Shown piece after piece: positions 54,491-62,632 of a stretch of DNA of 64,000 nucleotides (position 1 is the stretch's first letter; each line of letters opens with the position of its first letter). The notes below the pieces were generated by a model. It was given only the letters and a program-made list of their open reading frames with translations, ran no database searches and was not told where the DNA came from. Source of the DNA: Anaerobacillus sp. CMMVII. GTDB lineage: Bacteria; Bacillota; Bacilli; Bacillales; Anaerobacillaceae. Made by a program: the position numbers and the translations under genes. The DNA is taken from contig NZ_JACEHK010000004.1 in NCBI RefSeq assembly GCF_025377685.1, positions 47,191 to 111,190 of the forward strand, written 5' to 3'.

Positions 54491-55527
54491 ATGAAAACTA
54501 ATTTACTAGAGCGTATCACAGCTTTGCAAAAAGAAATTGAATTTTCAGGTACGGTTTTGGTCACTGACGATAAGGGAATTTTGGCAGAAGTAAGTTATGG
54601 GTATGCTAATCTCTCTGATCAATTAAAAAATAGCATTTCAACTCGCTATGGAATTGCATCGGGATGTAAGCTTTTTACGGGAATTGCAATATGTCAGCTA
54701 GTGGAGGAAGGAAAGCTATCCTTCGATTTAAAGTTAAAAGAATGTCTTAATGTTGATTTCCCACACTTTGATGAAGAAATAACGATCCATCATCTATTAA
54801 CACATACTTCTGGAATACCTGATTACTTTGATGAGGAAGTAATGGATGACTTCGAAGAGTTGTGGATTAAACATCCAATGTATCATATTAGAAGTCTGAG
54901 AGACTTTTTGCCGTTAATTCAAGATCAACCGATGAAATTTAAAGTCGGAGAAAGGTTTCACTATAATAATGCCGGTTATATTTTGCTAGGTTTAATTGTT
55001 GAACAAGCTAGTAAACTTAACTTTTCTGACTATATTCAAAAACACATTTTCGATAAAGCTGGTATGGGGGAATCCGGATACTTTGAACTAGATGCTCTTC
55101 CAGCGAATACCGCACTAGGTTACATTGATCATCCAGATGGAACGTGGAAAACGAATTTTTATTCTTTGCCAGCAAAAGGTGGTTCGGATGGTGGCGCATT
55201 TGTATCAGTAAAGGATATGGATAAACTATGGGATGCACTAATGAACAATGTACTTCTAAGCGAAGTAACCACTCAACAGTTGCTCACTTCCCACGTTCGA
55301 GTCGATGATGAAAATCAATTTTATGGCTATGGGCTATGGATAAAGAAAAAAGAGGCGAGATACACAAATATCATGTGATGGGTTATGACCCTGGTGTTAG
55401 TTTTCATTCTGCCTTTTATCCTGAGAAATCGCATAAAGTAGTTGTGTGTTCAAACAGGTCTGAAGGTGCTTACGGTATAATGAAGGGCATTGAAGATGGT
55501 CTAAATGTCATTGGGACTAGTAAGTAA
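54491..55527 (+). pseudogene. Beta-lactamase-fold serine hydrolase (class C-like), one frameshift
   Basis: About 346 codons. Catalytic motifs of the beta-lactamase/esterase fold: S-x-x-K as SGCK (near 54660) and Y-x-N as YNN in HYNNAGYILLG (near 54963); HHLLTHTSGIPDYFD is also typical. The reading frame is lost in an A-run near 55352; with one more A it reads IKKKRGEIHKYHVMGYDPGV. No signal peptide, so probably a cytosolic esterase or peptidase rather than a resistance enzyme. GAGGAGGG before the ATG. Confidence 0.85.
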
Positions 55528-55591
55528 TTGACTAATATCTTTGATGTGAGGTAGCTGAATACGGCTATTGGCTGCCATAACGGTTCAAATA

Positions 55592-55623
55592 AGGGGACAC
55601 AGGGACAGGTTCACTGTCCCACC
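55592..55623. repeat. GGGACAGG short inverted repeat
   Basis: AGGGACAGGTTCACTGTCCC. Related short GGGGACAGG...GTCCC pieces are at 54412-54434, 45007-45036 and 59096-59122, a further minor intergenic repeat type. Confidence 0.5.
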
Positions 55624-55696
55624 CCAACATAGCAAAAATAAAGGATAATCTGTAATTTGATGGGGAAAATACTGAAAAAATATAAGGGTGAAGAAA

Positions 55697-56260
55697 ATGA
55701 AAAAGTGTATTTACCTACTTTCGTTTGTCCTAAGTATCGTATTTTCAACAAACATAGATAAAGGTTATGCAATTGTAAATGATAGACCTCGACCTTTTGA
55801 AGAAGCCTACATTGAAATTGGCTATAAATCCGTTGAAGAAGCCTTAATTAATTTTGAAAAGCATTTCAATCAAAGATTAGCGTTACCACTCAGAGTACCG
55901 CCAATCGTTTTCACCCATAAATTCGGGAGATTTAATGATTTAGAAGGAGCTCTAAACGACAGTTTTGAAGTTGAATACGTAAATGAAAACTCCGGCAAAA
56001 ACCACTATATGATTAAAGTTAAGCATATTGACCATAAACTTAAAATACCGTCTAAATACGTTTTAAATGACTATACCTTAAAAAACGGGAAAAAAGCACA
56101 ATTCATTAAAATTTCAACGAATTTCAAGGCCCTTGTTTTTGAACGAGATTGCTGGCAATACACACTAAGCATCGATAGTGGAGTGTCTCAGCAAGTAACT
56201 CCTGAAGTGCTTGTCGAGATCGCTAATTCCATTGACTATACAACTACTTCCGAAAAATAA
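55697..56260 (+). CDS. Secreted protein, DUF4367-like
   Basis: 187 residues from the ATG at 55697 (AAGGGTGAAG site). Signal peptide (1-about 24). The soluble domain ends LVFERDCWQYTLSIDSGVSQ, QVTPEVLVEIANSI, the pattern of DUF4367-type domains found on sigma-factor and spore-related proteins. No partner is visible. Function unknown. Confidence 0.65.
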   Translation: MKKCIYLLSFVLSIVFSTNIDKGYAIVNDRPRPFEEAYIEIGYKSVEEALINFEKHFNQRLALPLRVPPIVFTHKFGRFNDLEGALNDSFEVEYVNENSGKNHYMIKVKHIDHKLKIPSKYVLNDYTLKNGKKAQFIKISTNFKALVFERDCWQYTLSIDSGVSQQVTPEVLVEIANSIDYTTTSEK

Positions 56261-56272
56261 AAATACATTTCC

Positions 56273-56313
56273 AGTAGCGTTTCTTCAACATTGAAAGAAC
56301 GCTTATTATTTTT
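56273..56313 (+). terminator. Terminator
   Basis: AGCGTTTCTTC / GAAAGAACGCT stem with a T-rich tail. Confidence 0.65.
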
Positions 56314-56396
56314 GTACAAATGGATTAAGTGTTAAGATTGAATTAGGCTATTAAACCATAGGCTATATTAGAATAGGGATGAAGGGAGTGACTGTT

Positions 56397-56957
56397 TTGA
56401 ACTATATTTTGGATCACGTAGGAATCGCTGTTAGAAGTATTGATGATGCACTCCCCTTCTATATAAATGTATTAAATGGGGTACTAGAGGATCGTTATAC
56501 AAGTGAAATGCCGGGTGTTGAAGTTCACGTAGCTGTTGTCCGAACTGACGATAAAATAATTGAATTATTGGAACCAACGAACAAGAACTCACCAATTGCT
56601 CGCTTCATAAAACAACGTGGAAAAGGGGTGCATCATCTCGCATACCGCGTTGAGGATTTGGATAAAGCGATTCAAGAAGGCAGAAAAAATGGAGTTCGGT
56701 TTCTAGACGACACGCTTCGTACCAACACGCGAGGTAGAAGACTTATCTATATTAATCCAGTATCAACAGACGGAACATTAATGGAACTTTGTGAGTATCC
56801 AAACTCGGAAAGTCAGGTGTCGGAAAGTCAGGTGTCTGACACCGCTTGTGGACAAAAAAGTGTAAAAATCCACAGGGAATGGACAAACGAGGGCCAGAAA
56901 CCAAAGCTTGATAAGAGAGATTACAACTCCCTAAAAAGAACCAGACATAGCCATTAA
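56397..56957 (+). CDS. mce: Methylmalonyl-CoA epimerase with repeat-derived C-terminal extension
   Basis: 186 residues; the enzyme proper is about 1-138. Two VOC modules with metal ligands His in LDHVGIAV (residue 7), His in GVHHLAYRV (about 82) and Glu in LMELCEYP (about 133). It interconverts (R)- and (S)-methylmalonyl-CoA in propionate metabolism. TTG start 8 nt after AAGGGAG. From about residue 139 the frame runs through a duplicated 15-mer and a GGTGTC repeat copy, adding about 48 residues (SESQVSESQVSDTACGQKSV ...) absent from the family. Neighbouring mutase genes are not in the window. Confidence 0.85.
   Translation: MNYILDHVGIAVRSIDDALPFYINVLNGVLEDRYTSEMPGVEVHVAVVRTDDKIIELLEPTNKNSPIARFIKQRGKGVHHLAYRVEDLDKAIQEGRKNGVRFLDDTLRTNTRGRRLIYINPVSTDGTLMELCEYPNSESQVSESQVSDTACGQKSVKIHREWTNEGQKPKLDKRDYNSLKRTRHSH
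56831..56888. repeat. GGTGTC/GGACAAATT repeat inside the mce reading frame
   Basis: GGTGTCTGACACCGCTTGTGG, ACAAAAAAGTGTAAAAATCC, GGAATGGACAAAC. Just before it GGAAAGTCAGGTGTC is duplicated in tandem. Confidence 0.8.
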
Positions 56958-57300
56958 CTCGATCACCTCACTCATGTGAATTCTTGGATAGCTTAACAAA
57001 AAATATAACTGGGATTATTATACGGTTGCCTCGGTTACCTCTATCTGCCCGCTATGGGACTATTCGCTATGAATCGAGAGAATACAGTAATATGGAAAAG
57101 GCTCGGTTCATAAGAATAAGTGGTTAAGTTAAGAAGGAGAAAAGTATAGAATTGTCGAGACCTATTCTGAAGCGAATCGGTCTCTTTTTTAAAAAAACAA
57201 TAATTTTTATATGATAATCCATTTTATTGAGAATTTGTTGGGAAATTTGTTAGGTAGCTAGATTGTAATTTTATTCAATTAAAGTAATGCAAGGATAAAA
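56958..57300. other. Gene-free stretch with one terminator
   Basis: GAGACC / GGTCTC hairpin with TTTTTT at about 57158-57190. Otherwise nothing recognisable; it may hold eroded sequence upstream of the helicase remnant. Confidence 0.4.
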
Positions 57301-57319
57301 ACAAACTATTGATGCTGTT

Positions 57320-57825
57320 GTGGTTCTAGTGTTGGCCGAGACGTTTAGTAAGGAAATGCAAATCGTCGCCAAGCAAATCAAAGTGCTCGACGAACAAAAG
57401 GGCGTACCGTATTCAGAAATCTTGATACTCTACCGCGTCAAACGAACTCACAAATTCAACATCATTGATACGATTAAAAGCTCATTAGAAAAGCAAGGCT
57501 TACCGTACTATTGGCAAACTGAAAACGAAATGAGCAAACGAAACTTAATCGTGATGACGACACGGTTAAAATTAGCACCATCGACAGCAGCAAAGGCCTC
57601 GACTTTCAAGCCGTATTTGTCGTAAACCTAGACAATATGCCTTTCCCTTTAGAAGAAAACAAAGAACGAGAAGTATCACTGCTTTACATTGCCATGACAA
57701 GAGCCAATGAGTATTTATGTGTGTCATATACTGGTGCGTCAGAGTTCACCGCTTACTTTGAGAAGATTAAAGAAGATAGAAAGAAAATAGTTGAGGAGAG
57801 TAGTGTGCGGAAGAAGGGAGGGTGA
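57320..57825 (+). pseudogene. C-terminal remnant of a UvrD/Rep-type helicase
   Basis: Only the last part of a superfamily I helicase is present: EILILYRVKRTHKFNIIDTI, a frameshift near 57550, then DDDTVKISTIDSSKGLDFQA (motif V/TxxSKGL(D/E)), VFVVNLDNMPFP and motif VI VSLLYIAMTRANEYL. The ATP-binding N-terminus is missing. Base composition is a little richer in G/C than the surroundings. A decayed gene fragment. Confidence 0.75.
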
Positions 57826-57962
57826 TAGTTAAAATCCAAGAAGACCTTAAGCAGGATAAGATTATCTAATATAAATCAAATTGACAAAAGTAGTCTATCC
57901 TTTATCATTTTGGGTGAAAGTTAGGCTGCTTTTTTACTTTCCTTGATAAGCACTTCACAGTT

Positions 57963-58018
57963 CATCTTTCTTTCGTTTAGCGAAACGAAAGAAGCAGCAG
58001 AACCGTCCCCACGCTTCC
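57963..58018. repeat. GGAAGC/CCGTCCCC repeat, right two thirds
   Basis: CTTTCGTTTAGCGAAACGAA then AGAACCGTCCCCACGCTTCC, 77 bases before the patatin gene. Confidence 0.85.
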
Positions 58019-58095
58019 TATAAAAATGTGAAGTTTAGGCATAGTACTTCCTTCATTCTTATAAAATGTAATAGCTAAGTGGGAGGGGTTGCAAG

Positions 58096-59061
58096 ATGAA
58101 GGTTGATGGAGTCTTTGAAGGTGGTGGAATAAAAGGGATTGCTCATGTAGGTGCCATTTCGGTGGTCGAAGAAGCGGGCTATAAATGGGAGCGTCTAGCT
58201 GGTACTTCTGCAGGTTCTATTGTAGCTGCATTGTTAGCAGTTGGTTATAATGCTTCAGAGGTACAGGAGTTAATGTTACAATTCCCGTTTGAAAAAGTTG
58301 AACAAAAAGCACTACTTACAAAGGTTCCTATAGCAGGACCAATACTTAATCTATTATTTACTAACGGAATTTATAAGCTTACCTTTTTTGAACAATGGCT
58401 AGAGGAAGCCTTGAAACGAAAAGGGAAGAGGACCTTTGGTGATTTGCCAGAGAATAAGCTAAAAATAGTCATAACGGATATTTCGAATAGTAGAATGTCC
58501 ATTCTCCCCGACGATCTGCCTTTTTACGGAGTAGACCCAAGAACATTTTCCATTGCTCGAGCTGTTAAGATGAGTAGTTCAATTCCTTTCTTTTTTGTTC
58601 CTGAAAAATTAAATGGTCATACAATTATTGACGGCGGTGCTCTTAGTAACTACCCGATTTGGATTTATGACTCTCTGGGAGTCCCAAGGTGGCCGACATT
58701 TGGCTTCCGCTTATCAGGAGAAATGATACCTACCGATTTGCCCAAGATAAGGGGGCCAGTATCTAAAACAATCGCAATTGTTCGGACAATGCTTGATGCC
58801 CATGATAAGCGTTATATTGAAAAAGAGGCTGCCATCCGAACGGTTTTTATTACAGGGATTACCAATGGTGCTACGGATTTTCGTATTTCTCAAAAGGATA
58901 AGCTGCAGTTAATCGAAATCGGCAGAAACTCAGCAACGAAATTTTTACAGGAATGGGATTTTCAGAAGTATATTAAGGAATATCGTTCTGAAAAAGTAGC
59001 TGAGAATTTGACGTTACCACCAATTAAATCGGAGGTCATAAAAATAAAGACCCGCCTTTAA
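58096..59061 (+). CDS. Patatin-like phospholipase
   Basis: 321 residues. Oxyanion loop FEGGGIKGIAHVGAI (8-22), nucleophile elbow GTSAGS with Ser at about 40, and catalytic Asp in IIDGGALSNYP (DGG, about 180). This is the Ser-Asp dyad of patatin-type lipid acyl hydrolases. No signal peptide. GGGAGGGG lies before the ATG. Monocistronic. Confidence 0.9.
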   Translation: MKVDGVFEGGGIKGIAHVGAISVVEEAGYKWERLAGTSAGSIVAALLAVGYNASEVQELMLQFPFEKVEQKALLTKVPIAGPILNLLFTNGIYKLTFFEQWLEEALKRKGKRTFGDLPENKLKIVITDISNSRMSILPDDLPFYGVDPRTFSIARAVKMSSSIPFFFVPEKLNGHTIIDGGALSNYPIWIYDSLGVPRWPTFGFRLSGEMIPTDLPKIRGPVSKTIAIVRTMLDAHDKRYIEKEAAIRTVFITGITNGATDFRISQKDKLQLIEIGRNSATKFLQEWDFQKYIKEYRSEKVAENLTLPPIKSEVIKIKTRL

Positions 59062-59252
59062 AGTTACAGGAAAAGACTATAGTAAGAAGGGAGACGTGGG
59101 GACAGGTATGATGTCCCTGTTAAACTCATCTTTGTCCAAGAAGTTAAGTGCTAGGCTCCGCTAACGACCAAAAAAGTACTAGTAAATAGCGTGAATTCTT
59201 TGTAAAATTTTTTAAACGAGTCCAAAATTCAAAAGGCTGGAGGTGATCCTAA

Positions 59253-59498
59253 ATGGAAAAACAAATCTTTGAACTACTTACAAAGATGAATCGTGAATTT
59301 CAAGAAATGAAAACTGATATTCATAATTTAAGGTCTGAAATGCACGGTCGTTTTGACAATGTTGATTCAAAAATAGAAGGCATCGGACTACAGTTTGAAT
59401 TAACAAATGAATCGCGAATAAATGACGTTGTGTTTATTACTGATAAAGTTAATAAACTTGAAAAAGAAGTTTTTATTATTAAAACAAATAAAAATTAA
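59253..59498 (+). CDS. Small coiled-coil protein
   Basis: 81 residues: MEKQIFELLTKMNREFQEMK, TDIHNLRSEMHGRFDNVDSK, IEGIGLQFELTNESRINDVV, then a heptad end VNKLEKEVFIIKTNKN. CTGGAGGTGAT site. Fourth member of the local family with 17868, 28206 and 30366, here with the fewest internal repeats. Function unknown. Confidence 0.7.
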   Translation: MEKQIFELLTKMNREFQEMKTDIHNLRSEMHGRFDNVDSKIEGIGLQFELTNESRINDVVFITDKVNKLEKEVFIIKTNKN

Positions 59499-59628
59499 TC
59501 GATGGCAGTAGATGTCCTAAAAAGCGTAACGTAAATTCATAGCCACGGAAGTATCTTCTAAATATTTACTCCAAAGAACTCCCCCTTCGAAACCTCATAG
59601 ATGGAGATAAAAGAATTGATTTTGAAGA

Positions 59629-59661
59629 AGCAGTCGACCATCTAGTCGACTGTATTTTTAT
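59629..59661 (+). terminator. Terminator
   Basis: CAGTCGAC / GTCGACTG stem, 6-nt loop, then TATTTTTA. Confidence 0.65.
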
Positions 59662-59693
59662 AAAGATAAGAATGTATAAAATTTCAACGTAAT

Positions 59694-59820
59694 AACTGTC
59701 TAGCTCCACCGCCCAGCCCCTCGAGGTCAAATGTTCTTCGAGAATAAAAGTGAAAGAGCACACTTTTTTTCTCGAAGAACATTTGCTAGTCGGGGCTTAA
59801 CAGGGCGCTTGCGCATTTCT
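59694..59820. repeat. TGTCTAGCTCC/GCGCTTGCGC intergenic repeat
   Basis: ACTGTCTAGCTCCACCGCCC at the left and GGGGCTTAACAGGGCGCTTG, CGC at the right, the framing of a repeat often seen between genes in Bacillaceae. Inside is a perfect 15-bp inverted repeat CAAATGTTCTTCGAG / CTCGAAGAACATTTG (59728-59742, 59771-59785). Only one copy in the window. Confidence 0.75.
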
Positions 59821-59839
59821 TAATTGAAAGGCGCACCTG

Positions 59840-59960
59840 CTAAATTCCCTTTCCAATTCCTTCTACGATTATTTTCTCAAAACCTTTTTTCTCCCACGAA
59901 GTCATCAGTTCCATAATACGAGATAATTCGAGGAGTGACTGCGTAACTAATGATGAGTTA
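59840..59960 (-). pseudogene. Fragment of an Rpn-family nuclease gene
   Basis: Minus-strand reading gives SLLELSRIMELMTSWEKKGF, EKIIVEGIGKGI, stop. IMELMTSWEKKG is identical to the C-terminal region of the Rpn gene at 43583, so this is the debris of a second copy. The N-terminal nuclease part is gone. Confidence 0.65.
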
Positions 59961-59995
59961 AGAAGCCATGTTGAAGACATACATGCTGAATTTCC

Positions 59996-60077
59996 GGTGT
60001 CAGACACCTTTCGTGGACAAAATATGCAATTAGTCCGTCTGATATGTACTATTTTCAATGAAGCGTCCCCACGATTC
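59996..60077. repeat. Composite repeat with internal deletion
   Basis: GGTGTCAGACACCTTTCGTGG ... GTCCGTCTGATATGTAC ... TTCAATGAAGCGTCCCCACG ATTC. The GGTGTC part joins straight to the last bases of the GGAAGC element; its hairpin core is deleted. Confidence 0.8.
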
Positions 60078-60222
60078 AATTCCTTACCATAAACAAAGGT
60101 TTTTCTCATTTCTTGTCGAATAATTGATATATACTTCCATTATTAGTTGAAAAAGGGAAGTTGTGACAACTACGGGTAATGGTATCTATAAAGAATACCT
60201 AACAAGAAAGGATCTGACGTAA

Positions 60223-60345
60223 ATGAAAATTGAAATGTTAGAATCCCTCATGCTATCTTGGTTGCGACATACCAAGCATTGCCAGTCGGTACAGTTGAAT
60301 TGGAAGCCGTCAAAGACTTCCTGGCAGTTACATAACAGAATATCC
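60223..60345 (+). pseudogene. N-terminal fragment of an unknown gene cut by a repeat insertion
   Basis: MKIEMLESLMLSWLRHTKHC, QSVQLNWKPSKTSWQLHN with an AAGAAAGGATCTG site in front. It looks like the start of a real protein (conserved-looking SWLRH..CQ.VQLNWKPS). After 41 codons the frame runs into the composite repeat and stops making sense. Confidence 0.45.
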
Positions 60346-60484
60346 GGTGTCAGACACCCTTCGTGGACAAATTTTGCAATTAGTCCGTCTGGTATGTACG
60401 TATTTAAATGAAGCAAGGGAACGGTTTGATATGCTCCCATTGTTTGGCGAAACAAAGGAAGCAACAGAACCGTCCCCGCGCTTC
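60346..60484. repeat. Composite repeat, second full copy
   Basis: GGTGTCAGACACCCTTCGTGG, GTCCGTCTGGTATGTACG, then AGGGAACGGTTTGATATGCT, TTTGGCGAAACAAAGG and AGAACCGTCCCCGCGCTTC. About 140 bp in all, as at 51946. Confidence 0.88.
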
Positions 60485-60508
60485 TTATAGTTTAATTTTG
60501 GGGGTCAT

Positions 60509-61228
60509 ATGAAAAAAATAATAAAAAGTATTAGTATTGCTATCGTGTTATTGATTGCTGTTAGTTATTCAGTAAATGAGTTATCTCAATCAAGAACGTT
60601 CCAATTCTTTGGTGGTTTAGTTAATAGTGTCGAAACAAACGAAAAAGTAGTAGCCTTAACATTTGATGATGGTCCAGGGGTAAATACAGATGAAATATTA
60701 GATATTTTAAGAAAATATAATGTGAAAGGTACCTTCTACTTAACTGGGTATGAAATCGAGAAACATTTTAACGATGCGATTCAAATTGTGCAAGAAGGAC
60801 ACGAAATTGGAAATCACTCCTATTCGCATCAAAGAATGGTTTTTAAATCTCCATCTTTTATTAAAGATGAAATAGATAAAACGGATGAGTTAATACGACA
60901 AATCGGTTATGAGGGAGAGATCACTTTCCGTCCACCTTTCGGAAAAAGGTTAGTTTTGTTACCGTATTATCTATCTAAGGAAGATCGGTATACCATTTAC
61001 ATGAATTTAGAACCTGATTCTTTTCCCGAAATTGCTGCTGATGCAAATGAAATTGTACATCATGTTGTAGAAAATATAAGACCAGGTTCAATTATTTTAT
61101 TGCATGTCATGTATGAAAGTAGGAGAGAATCACTCCATTCAGTAGAAGGTATTATTACCTCGTTAAAAGAACAAGGATATACATTTGTTACAATTTCGGA
61201 ATTATTAGAGTATGAAAATCAAGAATGA
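60509..61228 (+). CDS. Polysaccharide deacetylase (NodB domain), exported
   Basis: 239 residues. Signal peptide or anchor (about 5-22), NodB domain from about 45: TFDDGP (about 51-56), zinc motif GNHSYSH (about 97-103), TFRPPFGKR (about 140-148) and SIILLHVMYESR near the end. Standard-length extracellular deacetylase of N-acetylated glycans such as peptidoglycan. Differs from the one at 13362 in lacking the coiled coil. GGGGGTC site; a composite repeat ends 24 bases upstream. Confidence 0.9.
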   Translation: MKKIIKSISIAIVLLIAVSYSVNELSQSRTFQFFGGLVNSVETNEKVVALTFDDGPGVNTDEILDILRKYNVKGTFYLTGYEIEKHFNDAIQIVQEGHEIGNHSYSHQRMVFKSPSFIKDEIDKTDELIRQIGYEGEITFRPPFGKRLVLLPYYLSKEDRYTIYMNLEPDSFPEIAADANEIVHHVVENIRPGSIILLHVMYESRRESLHSVEGIITSLKEQGYTFVTISELLEYENQE

Positions 61229-61343
61229 TATTAAAAAATTCTTCAACTAAAAAATGCGATAGCACAATAAGGCTGTCGCTGCCGTTGTGTCGCTAACGAA
61301 GCAGAATACTGAAAGAAGAAAATTTACGAAAGAAGGAATTTTT

Positions 61344-61679
61344 ATGTTTATATTGTCATCGTTGGCTTTGTTATTAGTAATTTTTGCATTGTTCAAGTTC
61401 TTTTCTGTGAAACGTCCTTTAACTACTACGCTAATTGTTTGTTTAGTATTTTCAACTATATCTACCATTAGTTTGTGGTTTAATTACAAAGCGAGCTTTG
61501 GAGAACAAGACGGGATTGCTATTTCAAATAAACTTAGTTATTGGATAATCACAGACAGCGTTCGATGGTCCCAGGAATTATTTATGGATTATTTTATTTA
61601 TGCGTTGGTTGTTACTATACTTATAGCTGTTCTAATTGTCATTATCTTTTCTGTCAGCAAGCGGACCAGAATAGCCTAA
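61344..61679 (+). CDS. Small membrane protein of unknown function
   Basis: 111 residues from the ATG at 61344 (AAAGAAGGA site). Three hydrophobic helices (about 2-20, 28-46 and 86-107) and a basic end SKRTRIA. No family recognised. First of a run of small membrane-protein genes up to 62493. Confidence 0.62.
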   Translation: MFILSSLALLLVIFALFKFFSVKRPLTTTLIVCLVFSTISTISLWFNYKASFGEQDGIAISNKLSYWIITDSVRWSQELFMDYFIYALVVTILIAVLIVIIFSVSKRTRIA

Positions 61680-61787
61680 ACACTCTTCAACAAACGGTGT
61701 GCTTTAGTGGAACAGCCACAGTAACTCCTTTGTTTAAGTATTGAGCAGAATAGTGAAACAAGAGAAAAATTATGTGGGGGAAGAAAA

Positions 61788-61910
61788 ATGAGGAGAAAAA
61801 ATGAGGAGAATACAGACTTATTCGATAGAGGTTTCTTTGGAAAGCCAGGATGTATGATTATTCTTATTGTTGCTGTTATTGCTTTTTTTACGATTAAGAA
61901 CCTATTTTAA
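61788..61910 (+). CDS. 40-residue membrane peptide
   Basis: MRRKNEENTDLFDRGFFGKP followed by one hydrophobic helix GCMIILIVAVIAFFTIKNLF. GTGGGGGAAG lies before the ATG. The small amphipathic head plus a single helix resembles short Bacillus membrane peptides; function unknown. Confidence 0.55.
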   Translation: MRRKNEENTDLFDRGFFGKPGCMIILIVAVIAFFTIKNLF

Positions 61911-62007
61911 TTTTTTATTAACGGAGGCGATAGTTCAGTAAGTTGTCGTTGCTGTTGTGGTGCTACTGAGCAATTTACTAAATAATTAGATTCATTGGGA
62001 GGTAACA

Positions 62008-62126
62008 ATGGAACTTATTATAGCAATATTAGTTGTGTTACATCTGCGGGGGCTCTATATTACATGGGTAAATTAGGTTTCAAGTGGGGCAAAAACATGG
62101 ATGACGACGAAAGTAAAAGCAAATAA
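62008..62126 (+). pseudogene. Small membrane protein, frameshifted
   Basis: Starts MELIIAILVV after GGGAGG, then one base is missing near 62036 and the next frame continues TSAGALYYMGKLGFKWGKNM, DDDESKSK to a TAA stop. About 39 residues with one helix and a charged tail. No family recognised. Confidence 0.45.
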
Positions 62127-62224
62127 CAATTTGTTGAATTTAACGATAGCGATAGCTGAATAAAGGTGATCGCCTTTTTGTCTCGAAGTAATAAGCAGTT
62201 TAACAAAATACAAGGGGGTTATTG

Positions 62225-62493
62225 ATGTGGGAAATTCCGATATACTTAATCTTAGCACCTATTTTAACGATCATTATTTCTTTACTCTGTACAATTAGGT
62301 TTAAAAAGTATTTTATGCCACCTTTAATCATATTTTTTATTCTTAACATCCCAACAGTAGTGGTTCCATTAGTTTATAACGTGGGTTGGCAAGGTGTTTC
62401 GGGTGGGCAATTTTTTATACAGTTATATCGCTTATTATTTCATTAATTTTTTGGAGCTTTAGGAAAAAATACTCTATTCTAAAGTCTGCATAA
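62225..62493 (+). pseudogene. DUF2651-like membrane protein, one frameshift
   Basis: About 89 codons. WEIPIYLILAPILTIIISLL, CTIRFKKYFMPPLIIFFILN is the start pattern of DUF2651 (YbeF-like). The frame is lost in a T-run near 62409-62414; with one more T it reads GGQFFYTVISLIISLIFWSF, RKKYSILKSA, giving the expected last helix. GGGGGTTATTG before the ATG. Function unknown. Confidence 0.6.
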
Positions 62494-62632
62494 TACATCA
62501 AATGAAGCGACTATATACTTCGGAAATGTATGTAACAAAAAATGTTAGATTTTCACTAACTAGCGCGATACTGGAACAAGCTGCAGTGACGTTTTCTTTG
62601 TAAGTATTGAAGCAGTTTAATGTTTAATGAAT

